A DNA stretch of 64,000 bases from an uncultured Paracoccaceae bacterium (lineage in GTDB: Bacteria > Pseudomonadota > Alphaproteobacteria > Rhodobacterales > Rhodobacteraceae), in NCBI GenBank assembly GCA_947495295.1, contig CANLYJ010000003.1:124001-188000 (forward strand), read 5' to 3'. Both the position numbers and the translations under genes were made by a program. Positions within the stretch are counted from its first letter, which is position 1. Each line of letters begins with the position of its first letter. Below, piece by piece: positions 36,166-44,830 of the stretch. The notes under the pieces were generated by a model. It searched no databases. It had not been told where the DNA came from and saw only the letters and a program-made list of their open reading frames with translations.

Positions 36166-37494
36166 CTAGCTCAGCCCACGTATCTGGGGGTTTTGCCACG
36201 TTTTTGCGGGATCAATCATCAAATCCTGCAACGCCCAGACCAGTGCATCCACCCGGTCAGGTGACCCTGACCCCGCGAATCCCTTGGTCGTCATCTGGCA
36301 CATCTGGTCCTCAAGCGCGCCCAGACCGCGCATGTGCCCGATACGGCCCTGCTCATACAGTGCGGCCACGGGTTCTGCGCGGGCCGACTTGCCTTTTGAT
36401 GCATGAACCGAACGATAAGGTACCAACGGGTCCACTTGCCGGATCACAGCCTCAACCATGTCACCACCTTGATTCACCTCCGCCACAAGCCGGTCCGCAG
36501 CATGTCGGCGCATGGCCTTGATCGCCGCTGTCGCCCAGTCCAGCGGGCGGGCCGCAGGGATAGACGCATCCTCCAGCACATAGGCGCGCCATGTATGCAC
36601 CGGCCCATCCATCACCGCGCCGACCACCGCAATACCGCATTCGTCAGAACCGGCATGCGCCGTCCCCGGCGGATCAATAGCGACCACAACGCGATCCAAT
36701 GTCGGATGCGCGGTCGTCTGACAATCAGCCAATTGTGCGGGTGACCAAAGGGCACCATCAATTTCAGTCAGCATTGCACCATCTATTTCCTGACGGCCCA
36801 ACGATGTGCCACCATAGCGGGCTTCGATCTCAGCCAGAAAACCGGGGGCCAGATTGGCTCGGTTCGCCTGGGTTGGCGCATGGGTCATCACCGTTGTATC
36901 AGCGGCCACCAGATCGCGCAGAACCGCGACACGCCTCGGGGTGGTAGTGATACAAGCACGCGGGTTCTGGCCCAGCCGCAAACAAAACTGCACCATATCC
37001 CACGTATCCCGGCCGTTACGCCATTTGGCCAACTCGTCCGCCCAGACCGCATCAAATTGCGGACCACGCAAGGTCTCGGGCTCGTGGGCTGAAAACAACT
37101 GCGCGGTCGCACCATTCGGCCAGACCAGCAGACGACGACCCGACACCCATTCAGGACGTCGATCTGGCGGGCTTATCGCCATGATGCCACTTTCGCCAAA
37201 GACCATAACCTCCCTCGCCTGTTCGATCGTTTCAGCAACAAAGCCAACGCGACGCGCTTCGCCCCGCGCACCGGGCGTCGGGCCCTCGATCATGGAACGA
37301 ACCCACTCGGCCCCGGCCCGCGTCTTGCCAGCACCGCGACCACCCAGAATGACCCAGTTGCGCCAGTCACCTTCCGGCGGCAACTGATGTGGCATGGCCC
37401 AGAAATCAAACAGATGCGGCAGCGCCACAAGCTGGGCAGCACTCAGCCCCGTCAGAAACTGGGTCTGACGCGATTGCTGCGCGGAGGCGATCAA
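36166..37494 (-). CDS. g2: GTA g2: large terminase subunit
   Basis: 442 residues from a TTG at 37492-37494, with GGGAG six bases upstream. The frame is open to 37596, and an ATG at 37570-37572 is an alternative. ATPase motifs: VILGGRGAGKTRAGAEWVR (Walker A) and FDAVWADELAKW (Walker B). Nuclease half: VVVAIDPPGTAHAGSDECGIAVV and LVAEVNQGGDMVEAVIR. It packages host DNA headfuls into GTA particles. Whichever start is right, its beginning overlaps g1 in another frame (by 89 bases with the TTG). Confidence 0.94.
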   Translation of the reverse strand: MIASAQQSRQTQFLTGLSAAQLVALPHLFDFWAMPHQLPPEGDWRNWVILGGRGAGKTRAGAEWVRSMIEGPTPGARGEARRVGFVAETIEQAREVMVFGESGIMAISPPDRRPEWVSGRRLLVWPNGATAQLFSAHEPETLRGPQFDAVWADELAKWRNGRDTWDMVQFCLRLGQNPRACITTTPRRVAVLRDLVAADTTVMTHAPTQANRANLAPGFLAEIEARYGGTSLGRQEIDGAMLTEIDGALWSPAQLADCQTTAHPTLDRVVVAIDPPGTAHAGSDECGIAVVGAVMDGPVHTWRAYVLEDASIPAARPLDWATAAIKAMRRHAADRLVAEVNQGGDMVEAVIRQVDPLVPYRSVHASKGKSARAEPVAALYEQGRIGHMRGLGALEDQMCQMTTKGFAGSGSPDRVDALVWALQDLMIDPAKTWQNPQIRGLS

Positions 37495-37786
37495 GTTGGC
37501 TCCCGATTTCAGCGCGCAGCGCGTCGAGGTCGATCTCTTGGCCCGCGATGGATTTTCCGGATTGGGCATCATGTGCCTCCTCTGCCGCCAGAACACTCAG
37601 ATGGGCGGTGTGCAATTCATTCAACTTGGCGATAATGGCGGTCTGATACCTAAGGTCATCTGCACCAAGGTCGTCAATCATCTGTTCCAACTTGTGGCGG
37701 ACGACGCCAAAAAGTCGGGTAATTTCAGCAATGCGCGCCTGCGCGTCGCATTGGTCCTGCAATCTGCGTTCGTTCAATTCAGTCAT
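37406..37786 (-). CDS. g1: GTA g1: small terminase-like protein
   Basis: 126 residues from the ATG at 37784-37786. The N-terminal two thirds are a coiled coil (MTELNERRLQDQCDAQARIAEITRLFGVVRHKL in outline). The C-terminus has a CCPAC cysteine cluster (GAECCPACGAAASV) that might bind metal. RcGTA gp1 is the small terminase and works with TerL in non-specific DNA packaging. First gene of the cluster. Confidence 0.87.
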   Translation of the reverse strand: MTELNERRLQDQCDAQARIAEITRLFGVVRHKLEQMIDDLGADDLRYQTAIIAKLNELHTAHLSVLAAEEAHDAQSGKSIAGQEIDLDALRAEIGSQLDRLRAAIASDPVSDGAECCPACGAAASV

Positions 37787-37874
37787 GATTAATCGGACCT
37801 GTAAGGAAACTTCCGTTACAGTCGAGCGGCAAAGCCCAATAAAACTTGGTTCAAGCTCGCCTTCTAGCACGCTC

Positions 37875-37904
37875 AGAATAGGTTTCAGGGCGTGTATAAG
37901 TCAA
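37875..37904 (-). promoter_or_regulatory. Candidate promoter of the GTA cluster
   Basis: On the minus strand TTGACT (37904-37899) and TATTCT (37880-37875) are 18 bases apart. Transcription would begin near 37868, about 80 bases before g1. Both hexamers are recognisable but not perfect. Confidence 0.4.
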
Positions 37905-37919
37905 TCAATCTGGGGTTGC

Positions 37920-37957
37920 GCACCGTACGGTGCAGTTAAGATTTCACTAATCTTAAC
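37920..37957. promoter_or_regulatory. Two adjacent palindromes upstream of the GTA promoter
   Basis: GCACCGTACGGTGC (37920-37933) is a perfect 14-base palindrome. One base further, GTTAAGATT/AATCTTAAC (37935-37943 and 37949-37957) is a 9-bp inverted repeat with a 5-base centre. They lie just upstream of the candidate -35 and just after the mltG stop (37964). They may be activator sites; the second may instead be an mltG 3' hairpin, though it lacks a T-run. Confidence 0.55.
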
Positions 37958-37963
37958 AGATCG

Positions 37964-39127
37964 TTACCCGTCACTCCCGCTGGCGCGCTCTGCCTCAATC
38001 TCGCGCCAGCGGGCGACATTGCGGTTGTGATCATCCAGATTGGTGGCAAAGGCATGGCCACCCGATCCATCAGCCACGAAAAAGATGTATTCGGTGCTGT
38101 CAGGGTCAAGTGCGGCCTCAATACTGGCGCGGCCTGGATTGGCAATCGGCGTGGGTGGCAGCCCATCAATCACATAGGTGTTCCACGGAGTTTCAGCACG
38201 TAGCTCACTTTGCCGCAAGCCACGACCCAGAACGCCTTCGCCCCGCGTGATACCGTAGATAACGGTTGGATCAGTCTGCAGCTTCATACCGCGGTTCAAA
38301 CGGTTTACAAAGACGCTGGCCACCTGCCGGCGTTCATCCGCAACACCAGTCTCTTTTTCAATGATGCTGGCCAGCACCATTGCCTCTTCTGGTGTCTGCA
38401 ACGGCAATCCGTCCACGCGCTCGGCCCAGGCCTCTGCCAGAATTTGCGTCTGGGTTGACGCCATCTGCGCCAAAACAGATGAGACTGGCTGTCCCTCGGT
38501 CAGGTCATAGCTTTGCGGGGCCAGGCTACCCTCGGCTGGCACTTCGGTGACATCAGATTGCAACAAATCCAATTCGCCCAGCGAATAGGCAATCTGCCAA
38601 CTGGTCACCCCTTCAGCAACGACCACCTGATAAGTTGTATCAGTCGCCTGACGCACTTCTGTGTATTCGGCAGGCACCTCGGCATCTTCAGTATTAAAAC
38701 TGACAATTTCGACGAAACGGTTCGAAGTTGGATCCAACTCGCGGACGTCAACCAGTGTACGGTTGACGCCAATCCGATAGATGACCTCTGTCCCGCAAGT
38801 GTTACGGCCGCCACGCGTCACAATATCGACAATCTCTTGCATCGATGCGCCTTCTGGCACCCGAAAACTACCAGCCTTCAACTCGCCCGACTTTTCCGAA
38901 TAATCAGCGCCCATGCGGAAAATCGTGGGTGAACTAACCGCTTCCTTCTCAACCAACTGGTCGGCAACGCTGCGCATGTTTGAACCGGGCGATACCTGCA
39001 AACAGATCGCCTGCGCCAACGGCCCGTCCTGGCGGTATTGGTTGGTACCCCATGTCACAACGCCAACAAGCAGAAACAGCGCAACAATCAGAAATGTCAG
39101 TGCGTTAGCAGCGATATGGCGCCACAT
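37964..39127 (-). CDS. mltG: Endolytic murein transglycosylase MltG
   Basis: 387 residues. One N-terminal membrane span (about 6-27), then a LysM-like/YceG region and the catalytic YceG core with EEAMVLASIIEKETGVADERRQVASVFVNRLNRGMKLQTDPTVIYGI in outline; the glutamate in IEKETG is catalytic. ETPWNTYVIDGLPPTPIANPGRASIEAAL is the family's C-terminal signature. It cuts nascent glycan strands at the inner membrane. Its ATG shares one base with the fabF stop (TGATG), so the two are coupled. Confidence 0.95.
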   Translation of the reverse strand: MWRHIAANALTFLIVALFLLVGVVTWGTNQYRQDGPLAQAICLQVSPGSNMRSVADQLVEKEAVSSPTIFRMGADYSEKSGELKAGSFRVPEGASMQEIVDIVTRGGRNTCGTEVIYRIGVNRTLVDVRELDPTSNRFVEIVSFNTEDAEVPAEYTEVRQATDTTYQVVVAEGVTSWQIAYSLGELDLLQSDVTEVPAEGSLAPQSYDLTEGQPVSSVLAQMASTQTQILAEAWAERVDGLPLQTPEEAMVLASIIEKETGVADERRQVASVFVNRLNRGMKLQTDPTVIYGITRGEGVLGRGLRQSELRAETPWNTYVIDGLPPTPIANPGRASIEAALDPDSTEYIFFVADGSGGHAFATNLDDHNRNVARWREIEAERASGSDG

Positions 39128-40395
39128 CAGCTGACTTTCCCAAAGATGACACTTGCATTTGTACCGCCAAAGCCAAAGGAGTTCGACAAGGCAATGTCGA
39201 TTTTTGTTTCATGCTTGGCATTGGCACATAGATGAACCGGCGTATTCGCCGCCCCCTCAGCCGGGTTATCCAGATTGATGGTCGGCGGGGCCACCTGGTC
39301 GCGAATTGCCAGAATCGAAAACACAGCCTCAATCGCACCAGCCGCACCAAGCAAATGGCCGGTCGCCGATTTGGTCGAGGACATCGTCAAACCTGATGCC
39401 GCATCCCCCATCAACCGCTCAACAGCGCCAAGTTCAATTGTATCAGCCATGGTTGATGTCCCGTGCGCATTCACGTAATCAATCTGGCTAGGCTCAATAC
39501 CCGCGTTGCGACAGGCCGCGCGCATGGCGCGTTCGGCACCTTCATGATCGGGCGGCGGGGCTGTAATGTGATGCGCATCACCGCTCAGCCCATAGCCCAG
39601 TATTTCGGCATATATTTTTGCGCCACGGGCCTTGGCATGCTCATATTCTTCCAAAACGACCACACCGGCACCTTCGCCCATGACAAAACCATCACGGTCA
39701 TTGTCCCAAGGACGGCTGGCCTTGGTCGGGTCATCATTGTACTTCGTGCTCAAGGCCTTACAGGCATTGAAGCCAGCAATGCCAAGCTCGCAGATGGCAG
39801 CCTCCGCACCGCCCGCAATCATAACCTCAGCATCGCCATGCTGGATAAGGCGGGACGCGTCACCAATCGCATGCGCACCTGTCGAACAGGCGGTCACAAC
39901 AGCATGGTTCGGGCCACGGAACCCGTATTTGATCGATACCTGACCGGAAATCAGATTGATCAACGCGCCCGGCACAAAAAACGGCGACACGCGACGCGGG
40001 CCCTTTTCAGCCATCATGTTAGCCGTGTTGGCAATGGAATTCAGGCCGCCAATGCCCGATCCAATCATGACGCCGGTACGCTCCAAATCTTCACGATCCT
40101 CAGGAGTCCAACCGGCATCCTTGATCGCCTGCTCAGCAGCAGCCAATCCAAACAGGATAAAGGTATCGACCTTCCGCTGCTCTTTTGGCTCCAGATAATC
40201 ATCGGCATTGAATGTACCGTCAGTTCCGTCGCCCAGCGGAACCTCGCAGGCATATTGGGTCGTAACACGTTCGGGGTCAAAGGTCTGGATGCGACCAGCC
40301 CCAGACTGACCATCAAGGATCCGCTTCCAGGAAGCTTCCACACCGTTTGCAAGTGGGGTCACCAGACCCAAGCCTGTAACTACTACGCGACGCAT
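39127..40395 (-). CDS. fabF: 3-oxoacyl-ACP synthase II
   Basis: 422 residues. The active-site Cys170 lies in VVTACSTGAHAIGDA; the two histidines are in VNAHGTSTMADTIEL and SATGHLLGAAGAIEA. It elongates acyl-ACP in fatty acid synthesis and sets membrane unsaturation with temperature in other bacteria. It is coupled to mltG downstream. acpP, fabG and fabD lie upstream on the same strand but are separated by an oppositely oriented gene. Confidence 0.97.
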   Translation of the reverse strand: MRRVVVTGLGLVTPLANGVEASWKRILDGQSGAGRIQTFDPERVTTQYACEVPLGDGTDGTFNADDYLEPKEQRKVDTFILFGLAAAEQAIKDAGWTPEDREDLERTGVMIGSGIGGLNSIANTANMMAEKGPRRVSPFFVPGALINLISGQVSIKYGFRGPNHAVVTACSTGAHAIGDASRLIQHGDAEVMIAGGAEAAICELGIAGFNACKALSTKYNDDPTKASRPWDNDRDGFVMGEGAGVVVLEEYEHAKARGAKIYAEILGYGLSGDAHHITAPPPDHEGAERAMRAACRNAGIEPSQIDYVNAHGTSTMADTIELGAVERLMGDAASGLTMSSTKSATGHLLGAAGAIEAVFSILAIRDQVAPPTINLDNPAEGAANTPVHLCANAKHETKIDIALSNSFGFGGTNASVIFGKVS

Positions 40396-40615
40396 ATTCT
40401 GCCCTCACCTTTTTGGCGTATTTCCGACCCCTGATACCCTAGCCCGGACCATAGGGGCAAGAGCGTAGGACGGCTTCCCTCTCTCGTAGGCAAGATCACC
40501 TGCACACCCCGGCAGCAAACGGCGAAACGCAAGGAAATCGAGGTGTTTCATACGCTTTCACGTCAGCTTAACCCCAGCCTGTTAAGTGAATTGTCTTACT
40601 GAACAGGTAGAAGAC

Positions 40616-41212
40616 GTGAACGCCAATCTTTCGACGCTTTGCCTAATCGCGCTGCTCTGGCTTGGGGCAAGCCCGGCCATGGCCAATTGCAGGGTGCTCG
40701 ACCTTGTCGACCGGATTCACACATTGCAAATGCGGCTAATCATCAGCCCCGACACACCATCGTTCCAATCGGATATCCGCTTGATACGGCGCTACGCAGG
40801 GATGCTGGACGACGATATGCTTCTTGACGCAGTGGACGCATTTGGCTTTTCACGGCAAGGCATGACGACGATGCGGTATTCTGCCTATGTGCAGGATTTG
40901 CTCAATCAAACCAGCATTGACGATATCGAAACAGCGCGGCGGCACTATCAGGATCCAAGCGTGTTGAATAATATCGAAAGCATGACCGGCTATCTGGATA
41001 ATTTGCGCTGCACTGCGGTCGAAATCGCCAACACGCCAATGCCAGAACCATCAGTCGAGGATTTTGGACAGGGACTGCGCGATTCGATCCGTGAAAAACT
41101 GGACTGGCGAATTGCATTGATAGGGATTGGGCTGATCACAGGGGTCATTCTATTGGGCCGCATTCGGTCATACCCGCAGCCACGCGACTGGCCCTCACAA
41201 GATGTCGACTGA
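40616..41212 (+). CDS. Signal-anchored periplasmic helical protein with Cys25/Cys132, unknown function
   Basis: 198 residues from the GTG at 40616 (AGGTAGAAG upstream); an in-frame GTG at 40586 is less likely because it would bury the signal peptide. Residues 1-24 are a signal peptide; 25-132 form a helical domain bounded by cysteines; 164-182 are a membrane span followed by a short basic tail (RIRSYPQPRDWPSQDVD). The domain aligns without gaps at both ends with residues 25-132 of the PilZ protein at 51095-52018: C25, H35, L37, Q38, P45, D46, R55, N119, Y127, L128 and C132 agree. It may be a paralogue without the PilZ output domain. It lies between fabF and acpP on the opposite strand. Confidence 0.8.
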   Translation: MNANLSTLCLIALLWLGASPAMANCRVLDLVDRIHTLQMRLIISPDTPSFQSDIRLIRRYAGMLDDDMLLDAVDAFGFSRQGMTTMRYSAYVQDLLNQTSIDDIETARRHYQDPSVLNNIESMTGYLDNLRCTAVEIANTPMPEPSVEDFGQGLRDSIREKLDWRIALIGIGLITGVILLGRIRSYPQPRDWPSQDVD

Positions 41213-41232
41213 CTGCGGCACTCATATCGCCC

Positions 41233-41268
41233 AAAAAGAAACGGCGCCCCAAAACAGTTGGGACGCCG
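41233..41268 (-). terminator. Intrinsic terminator of acpP
   Basis: On the minus strand an 11-bp stem (complementary arms at 41258-41268 and 41242-41252, one G-U pair) with a 5-base loop is followed by a T-rich run (41241-41233). It starts 22 bases after the acpP stop. Confidence 0.8.
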
Positions 41269-41289
41269 CGATAAAGGTCGATACGGTTT

Positions 41290-41523
41290 TTACTGTGCAC
41301 CGTTGATGAATTTAACCGCGTCACCAAAAGTCTGGATCGTCTCGGCCGCATCATCAGGGATTTCGATCCCGAATTCCTCTTCAAATGCCATAACCAGCTC
41401 GACTGTGTCCAAGCTGTCAGCACCCAGATCATCGATGAAAGACGCAGCTTCCGTAACCTTGTCTTCTTCAACACCAAGATGTTCTACAACGATCTTGCGC
41501 ACCCGGTCTGCAACGTCGCTCAT
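41290..41523 (-). CDS. acpP: Acyl carrier protein
   Basis: 77 residues, acidic. The phosphopantetheine attachment serine is Ser37 in [21 protein letters not shown]. It carries growing acyl chains for FabD, FabG and FabF. It has its own strong terminator downstream and a 195-base upstream region, consistent with high, partly independent expression. That upstream region contains the palindrome GTGACGTCAC near 41638. Confidence 0.98.
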   Translation of the reverse strand: MSDVADRVRKIVVEHLGVEEDKVTEAASFIDDLGADSLDTVELVMAFEEEFGIEIPDDAAETIQTFGDAVKFINGAQ

Positions 41524-41718
41524 GTCAATTCCTCATGTCTTTCTGGGCCTATGCCCGTTCTACTGTGGGTGTTTCACCCGTCGTTCGTGCCCCGTCCATT
41601 CAGGGGCGTTACCAATCTGCGCAGCAAACATCTGACGTGACGTCACATGCACCTTTCGGCAAATCTGCGAGGCCTATAGCAGAGAATTCGGCTCAGGCAA
41701 ACGATTTCGCACCGCTCG

Positions 41719-42456
41719 TCAGAACATGGCCATGCCACCATTCACATGCAAGGTGGTACCGGTAACATAAGCCGCTTCGGGGCTGGAAAGGTACAAAACC
41801 GCCGCTGCAATCTCCTCTGCATCACCCATCCGACCGGCAGGTACTTGCGACAGGATACCGGATTTCTGCTCATCGTTCAGCTTATCAGTCATCGCCGTTG
41901 TGATGAAACCCGGCGCAACGCAATTGACCGTAATGCCCCGACTGGCGACCTCATAGGCAATGGATTTGGACATGCCCACCATCCCAGCCTTTGAAGCCGC
42001 GTAATTCGCCTGCCCCGGATTGCCTGTCGCACCAACAACGGATGATATATTGACGATGCGACCCCAACGGGCTTTCATCATGCCGCGAATAACGCCTTTG
42101 CACAGGCGCATCGTCGAGGTCAGATTGACCTCTAGCACCGATGACCATTCCTCGTCAGACATCCGCATAAAGATATTGTCGCGGGTGATGCCGGCATTAT
42201 TGACCAGCACATCAACCGATCCCATGGCATCCGCAGCCTGCTTTGGCAGAGCATTCACAGCCTCCGCATCACTCAGATTGCAAGGCACGACATGTGCGCG
42301 GCCACCCAGCTCAACGGCCAGTGCCTGCAACGGATCAACCCGTGTGCCCGACAACGCAACAGTCGCACCTGCCGCATGCAGGCTTTTGGCAATCGCAGCA
42401 CCAATACCGCCAGAGGCACCAGTGACGAGAGCATTCTTACCTTCCAAATCAAACAT
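41719..42456 (-). CDS. fabG: 3-oxoacyl-ACP reductase
   Basis: 245 residues, a short-chain dehydrogenase. NADPH loop VTGASGGIGAAIA; NNAGITRDN; catalytic Ser-Tyr-Lys in NISSVVGATGNPGQANYAASKAGM; typical C-terminus YVTGTTLHVNGGMAMF. It reduces 3-oxoacyl-ACP in each elongation round. It is 14 bases from fabD, so the two are an operon. Confidence 0.97.
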   Translation of the reverse strand: MFDLEGKNALVTGASGGIGAAIAKSLHAAGATVALSGTRVDPLQALAVELGGRAHVVPCNLSDAEAVNALPKQAADAMGSVDVLVNNAGITRDNIFMRMSDEEWSSVLEVNLTSTMRLCKGVIRGMMKARWGRIVNISSVVGATGNPGQANYAASKAGMVGMSKSIAYEVASRGITVNCVAPGFITTAMTDKLNDEQKSGILSQVPAGRMGDAEEIAAAVLYLSSPEAAYVTGTTLHVNGGMAMF

Positions 42457-42470
42457 CTATCGACCTTTCC

Positions 42471-43409
42471 TTAACCCTTGACCGCAGCAACGGCAGCCGC
42501 GACATCATCAGGTGTTCCAACATTCCGCGTGACAACCGCACGATCAATCCGTTTGACCATGCCCGACAATGCCTTCCCGGCACCAATCTCATAGATTTCG
42601 GTCACGCCTTGCGCCGCCATATAGGCCACGCTTTCGCGCCAACGCACGGACCCCGTGATCTGTTGGATCAACAGCGTTCTGATCTCATCGGGATCCTGAA
42701 CAGCCGCCGCACGAACATTGGCGACTAAAGGGGCGGCAGGTGCGGAAATCTGAACATCGGCCAGCGCCTCTGCCATGACATCGGCAGCCGGTGCCATCAA
42801 CGCACAATGAAACGGTGCGCTGACGGGCAGCAACAAGGCACGCTTGGCCCCCTTCTCTTTTGCAATCTCGACCGCACGTTCCACCGCAGCCTTGTGGCCT
42901 GACACCACTACTTGCGCCGGATCATTGTCATTGGCGGCCTGACAAATCTCACCTTGGGCCGCCTCCTGGGCCACCCCCTCGACCGTCGCGAAATCCAGGC
43001 CTAGCAAGGCGGCCATCGCACCAACGCCAATCGGCACCGCCTCTTGCATGGCCGTGCCGCGCGCGCGCAGCAATTTCGCGGCGTCAGTTACAGTCAACGC
43101 GCCAGCGGCGGCCAGCGCCGAATACTCGCCCAGTGAATGCCCAGCCACAAACGACGCTGCACTGATGTCTACGCCCTCGGCTTCCAACGCGCGCATTACG
43201 GCCATCGACATCGCCATTAACGCGGGCTGGGCGTTGCGAGTCAGGGTCAGATCCTCAATTGTACCGTCCCAAATCAACCCGGACAGATCTTCACCAAGGG
43301 CCTCATCGACCTCGTCAAACACGGCTTTGGCGGCTGGATAGGCCTCTGCCAATGCCTTGCCCATCCCAATTGCCTGCGCACCCTGGCCCGGAAAAACGAA
43401 TGCCCGCAT
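42471..43409 (-). CDS. fabD: Malonyl-CoA:ACP transacylase
   Basis: 312 residues from the ATG at 43407-43409; the open frame runs on to 43538 without resemblance. Begins MRAFVFPGQGAQAIGMG. Active serine in FVAGHSLGEYSALAAAG and histidine in VSAPFHCALM. QANDNDPAQVVVSGHK-like region and GAGKALSGMVKRI complete the pattern. It loads malonate onto ACP. First gene of fabD-fabG. Confidence 0.97.
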   Translation of the reverse strand: MRAFVFPGQGAQAIGMGKALAEAYPAAKAVFDEVDEALGEDLSGLIWDGTIEDLTLTRNAQPALMAMSMAVMRALEAEGVDISAASFVAGHSLGEYSALAAAGALTVTDAAKLLRARGTAMQEAVPIGVGAMAALLGLDFATVEGVAQEAAQGEICQAANDNDPAQVVVSGHKAAVERAVEIAKEKGAKRALLLPVSAPFHCALMAPAADVMAEALADVQISAPAAPLVANVRAAAVQDPDEIRTLLIQQITGSVRWRESVAYMAAQGVTEIYEIGAGKALSGMVKRIDRAVVTRNVGTPDDVAAAVAAVKG

Positions 43410-43577
43410 CGGCCCCTCCCTTTGAATTGCTTTTGTTCCTCTTGGCTTAACCCGACCGCGCGCGCCATACAAGCAGCCGGTCGTTCCGCGTTTTTGCACA
43501 GGACCATTGCGCCCCGCGCTATGGTCTCCAGCGATCACCCGATGTTAGCCTGCGCCAAACCAACGCCGGAGCGCCAA

Positions 43578-44777
43578 ATGACAATCGTCAACACCACCAC
43601 CAAATACGGAACGGTCACCAAGACCTTTCATTGGCTCACTGCCCTGCTGATCCTGACGGTGGCTCCGCTTGGGGCTATTGCAAATCGGCTGCCCTACGAA
43701 ACCAATGAACAGTTGGCATTCAAAGCGCAGCTCTTTTCATATCACAAAACACTGGGGGTCCTGATCTTCCTTGTGGCAACCGCAAGGGTTTTTTGGACAG
43801 TGACACAAACCAAACCGGGCAACCTGCACCCAGATCGCAAGGGCGAGGCGTTTCTGGCAGAGCTGGTCCACTGGCTGCTCTACATCTCGCTCATCGCCGT
43901 CCCACTCACTGGCTGGATTCACCATGCCGCCACAACCGGTTTTGCTCCGGTGCTCCTACCAATCGGGCAAGACCTACCCTTGGTGCCCAAAGACGAAGGC
44001 ATGTCAGAACTCTTTGCGTCCCTGCACTGGATCTGGAGCAAGATCATGATCGGCGCGATCCTGCTGCATATCGTGGGCGCGCTGAAGCACCAGTTTGTCG
44101 ATAAAGACAGCACATTGGGGCGGATGTGGTTCGGCAAAGGGACAGCACCTGATGTCTCTGCACATAGGCCAGATCGCATCGCACCGGTTGCTGCTGTTGC
44201 GATTTATTTGCTGGCAACTGGTGCGGGGGCGGCAACTGGCATGTTCAGTCACGAACAAACAGGGCCAGCCAACGCAGCCTTGGCAGAGGTGGCGTCAGAT
44301 TGGGTTGTGCAGGATGGGACGATCCAGATTACAGTGACGCAGCTTGGTAGCCTGGTCACGGGCAGTTTCGATGACTGGACCGCCGCTATCAGTTTTGATC
44401 CAGACGCCGACGGCACAAAGGGATCGGTAGCAACAACAATCGCAATCGCATCGCTGACACTCGGGTCGGTCACCGAACAAGCGATGGGTCAGGATTTTTT
44501 TGATGCTGAAACCCATCCGACGGCAGAATTCAATGCCCAGATAAACGAGGGTGAGACAGGACTTGTCGCTGATGGCACACTTGCGATCAAGGGAAGCAGC
44601 ATTCCTGTCAGCCTGCCGTTCACACTGGAGATTGTCGAAAACACGGCCCGGATGATGGGGCAGCTCACCCTTGATCGGCGCGACTTTAACATCGGGCAAA
44701 GCATGGGCGATGAAACCAATCTCGGCTTCACGGTTGAGGTTGCAGTGAACCTGACGGCAACGCAAGACAGCCAATAA
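43578..44777 (+). CDS. Cytochrome b561 fused to a YceI domain
   Basis: 399 residues. The N-terminal 200 residues are a diheme cytochrome b561 with four spans and the expected histidines (KTFHWLTALLIL, FSYHKTLGVLIF, LVHWLLYISL, ILLHIVGALKHQF). After a further span near 212-232 comes a periplasmic YceI lipocalin-like domain from about 245 (DWVVQDGTIQITVTQLGSLVTGSFDDW ... TLDRRDFNIGQSMGDETNLGFTVEVAVNL in outline). YceI folds bind isoprenoid quinones and b561 moves electrons across the membrane, so I infer a quinone-linked redox protein. A separate YceI gene converges on it. A terminator follows. Confidence 0.9.
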   Translation: MTIVNTTTKYGTVTKTFHWLTALLILTVAPLGAIANRLPYETNEQLAFKAQLFSYHKTLGVLIFLVATARVFWTVTQTKPGNLHPDRKGEAFLAELVHWLLYISLIAVPLTGWIHHAATTGFAPVLLPIGQDLPLVPKDEGMSELFASLHWIWSKIMIGAILLHIVGALKHQFVDKDSTLGRMWFGKGTAPDVSAHRPDRIAPVAAVAIYLLATGAGAATGMFSHEQTGPANAALAEVASDWVVQDGTIQITVTQLGSLVTGSFDDWTAAISFDPDADGTKGSVATTIAIASLTLGSVTEQAMGQDFFDAETHPTAEFNAQINEGETGLVADGTLAIKGSSIPVSLPFTLEIVENTARMMGQLTLDRRDFNIGQSMGDETNLGFTVEVAVNLTATQDSQ

Positions 44778-44782
44778 GAGAA

Positions 44783-44813
44783 GCCGCGCCGACAATCCGG
44801 CGCGGCCTTCTTT
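44783..44813 (+). terminator. Intrinsic terminator after cytochrome b561-YceI
   Basis: GCCGCGCCG (44783-44791) pairs with CGGCGCGGC (44798-44806), followed by CTTCTTT. It lies six bases after the stop, between convergent genes. Confidence 0.75.
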
Positions 44814-44830
44814 GCAAAGGTCTGCGGGTG

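Noticed and set aside
23925..37786. Prophage
   Set aside because: Gene content and order match RcGTA exactly, with no integrase, repressor, replication, lysis or attachment sites; flanks are housekeeping genes.
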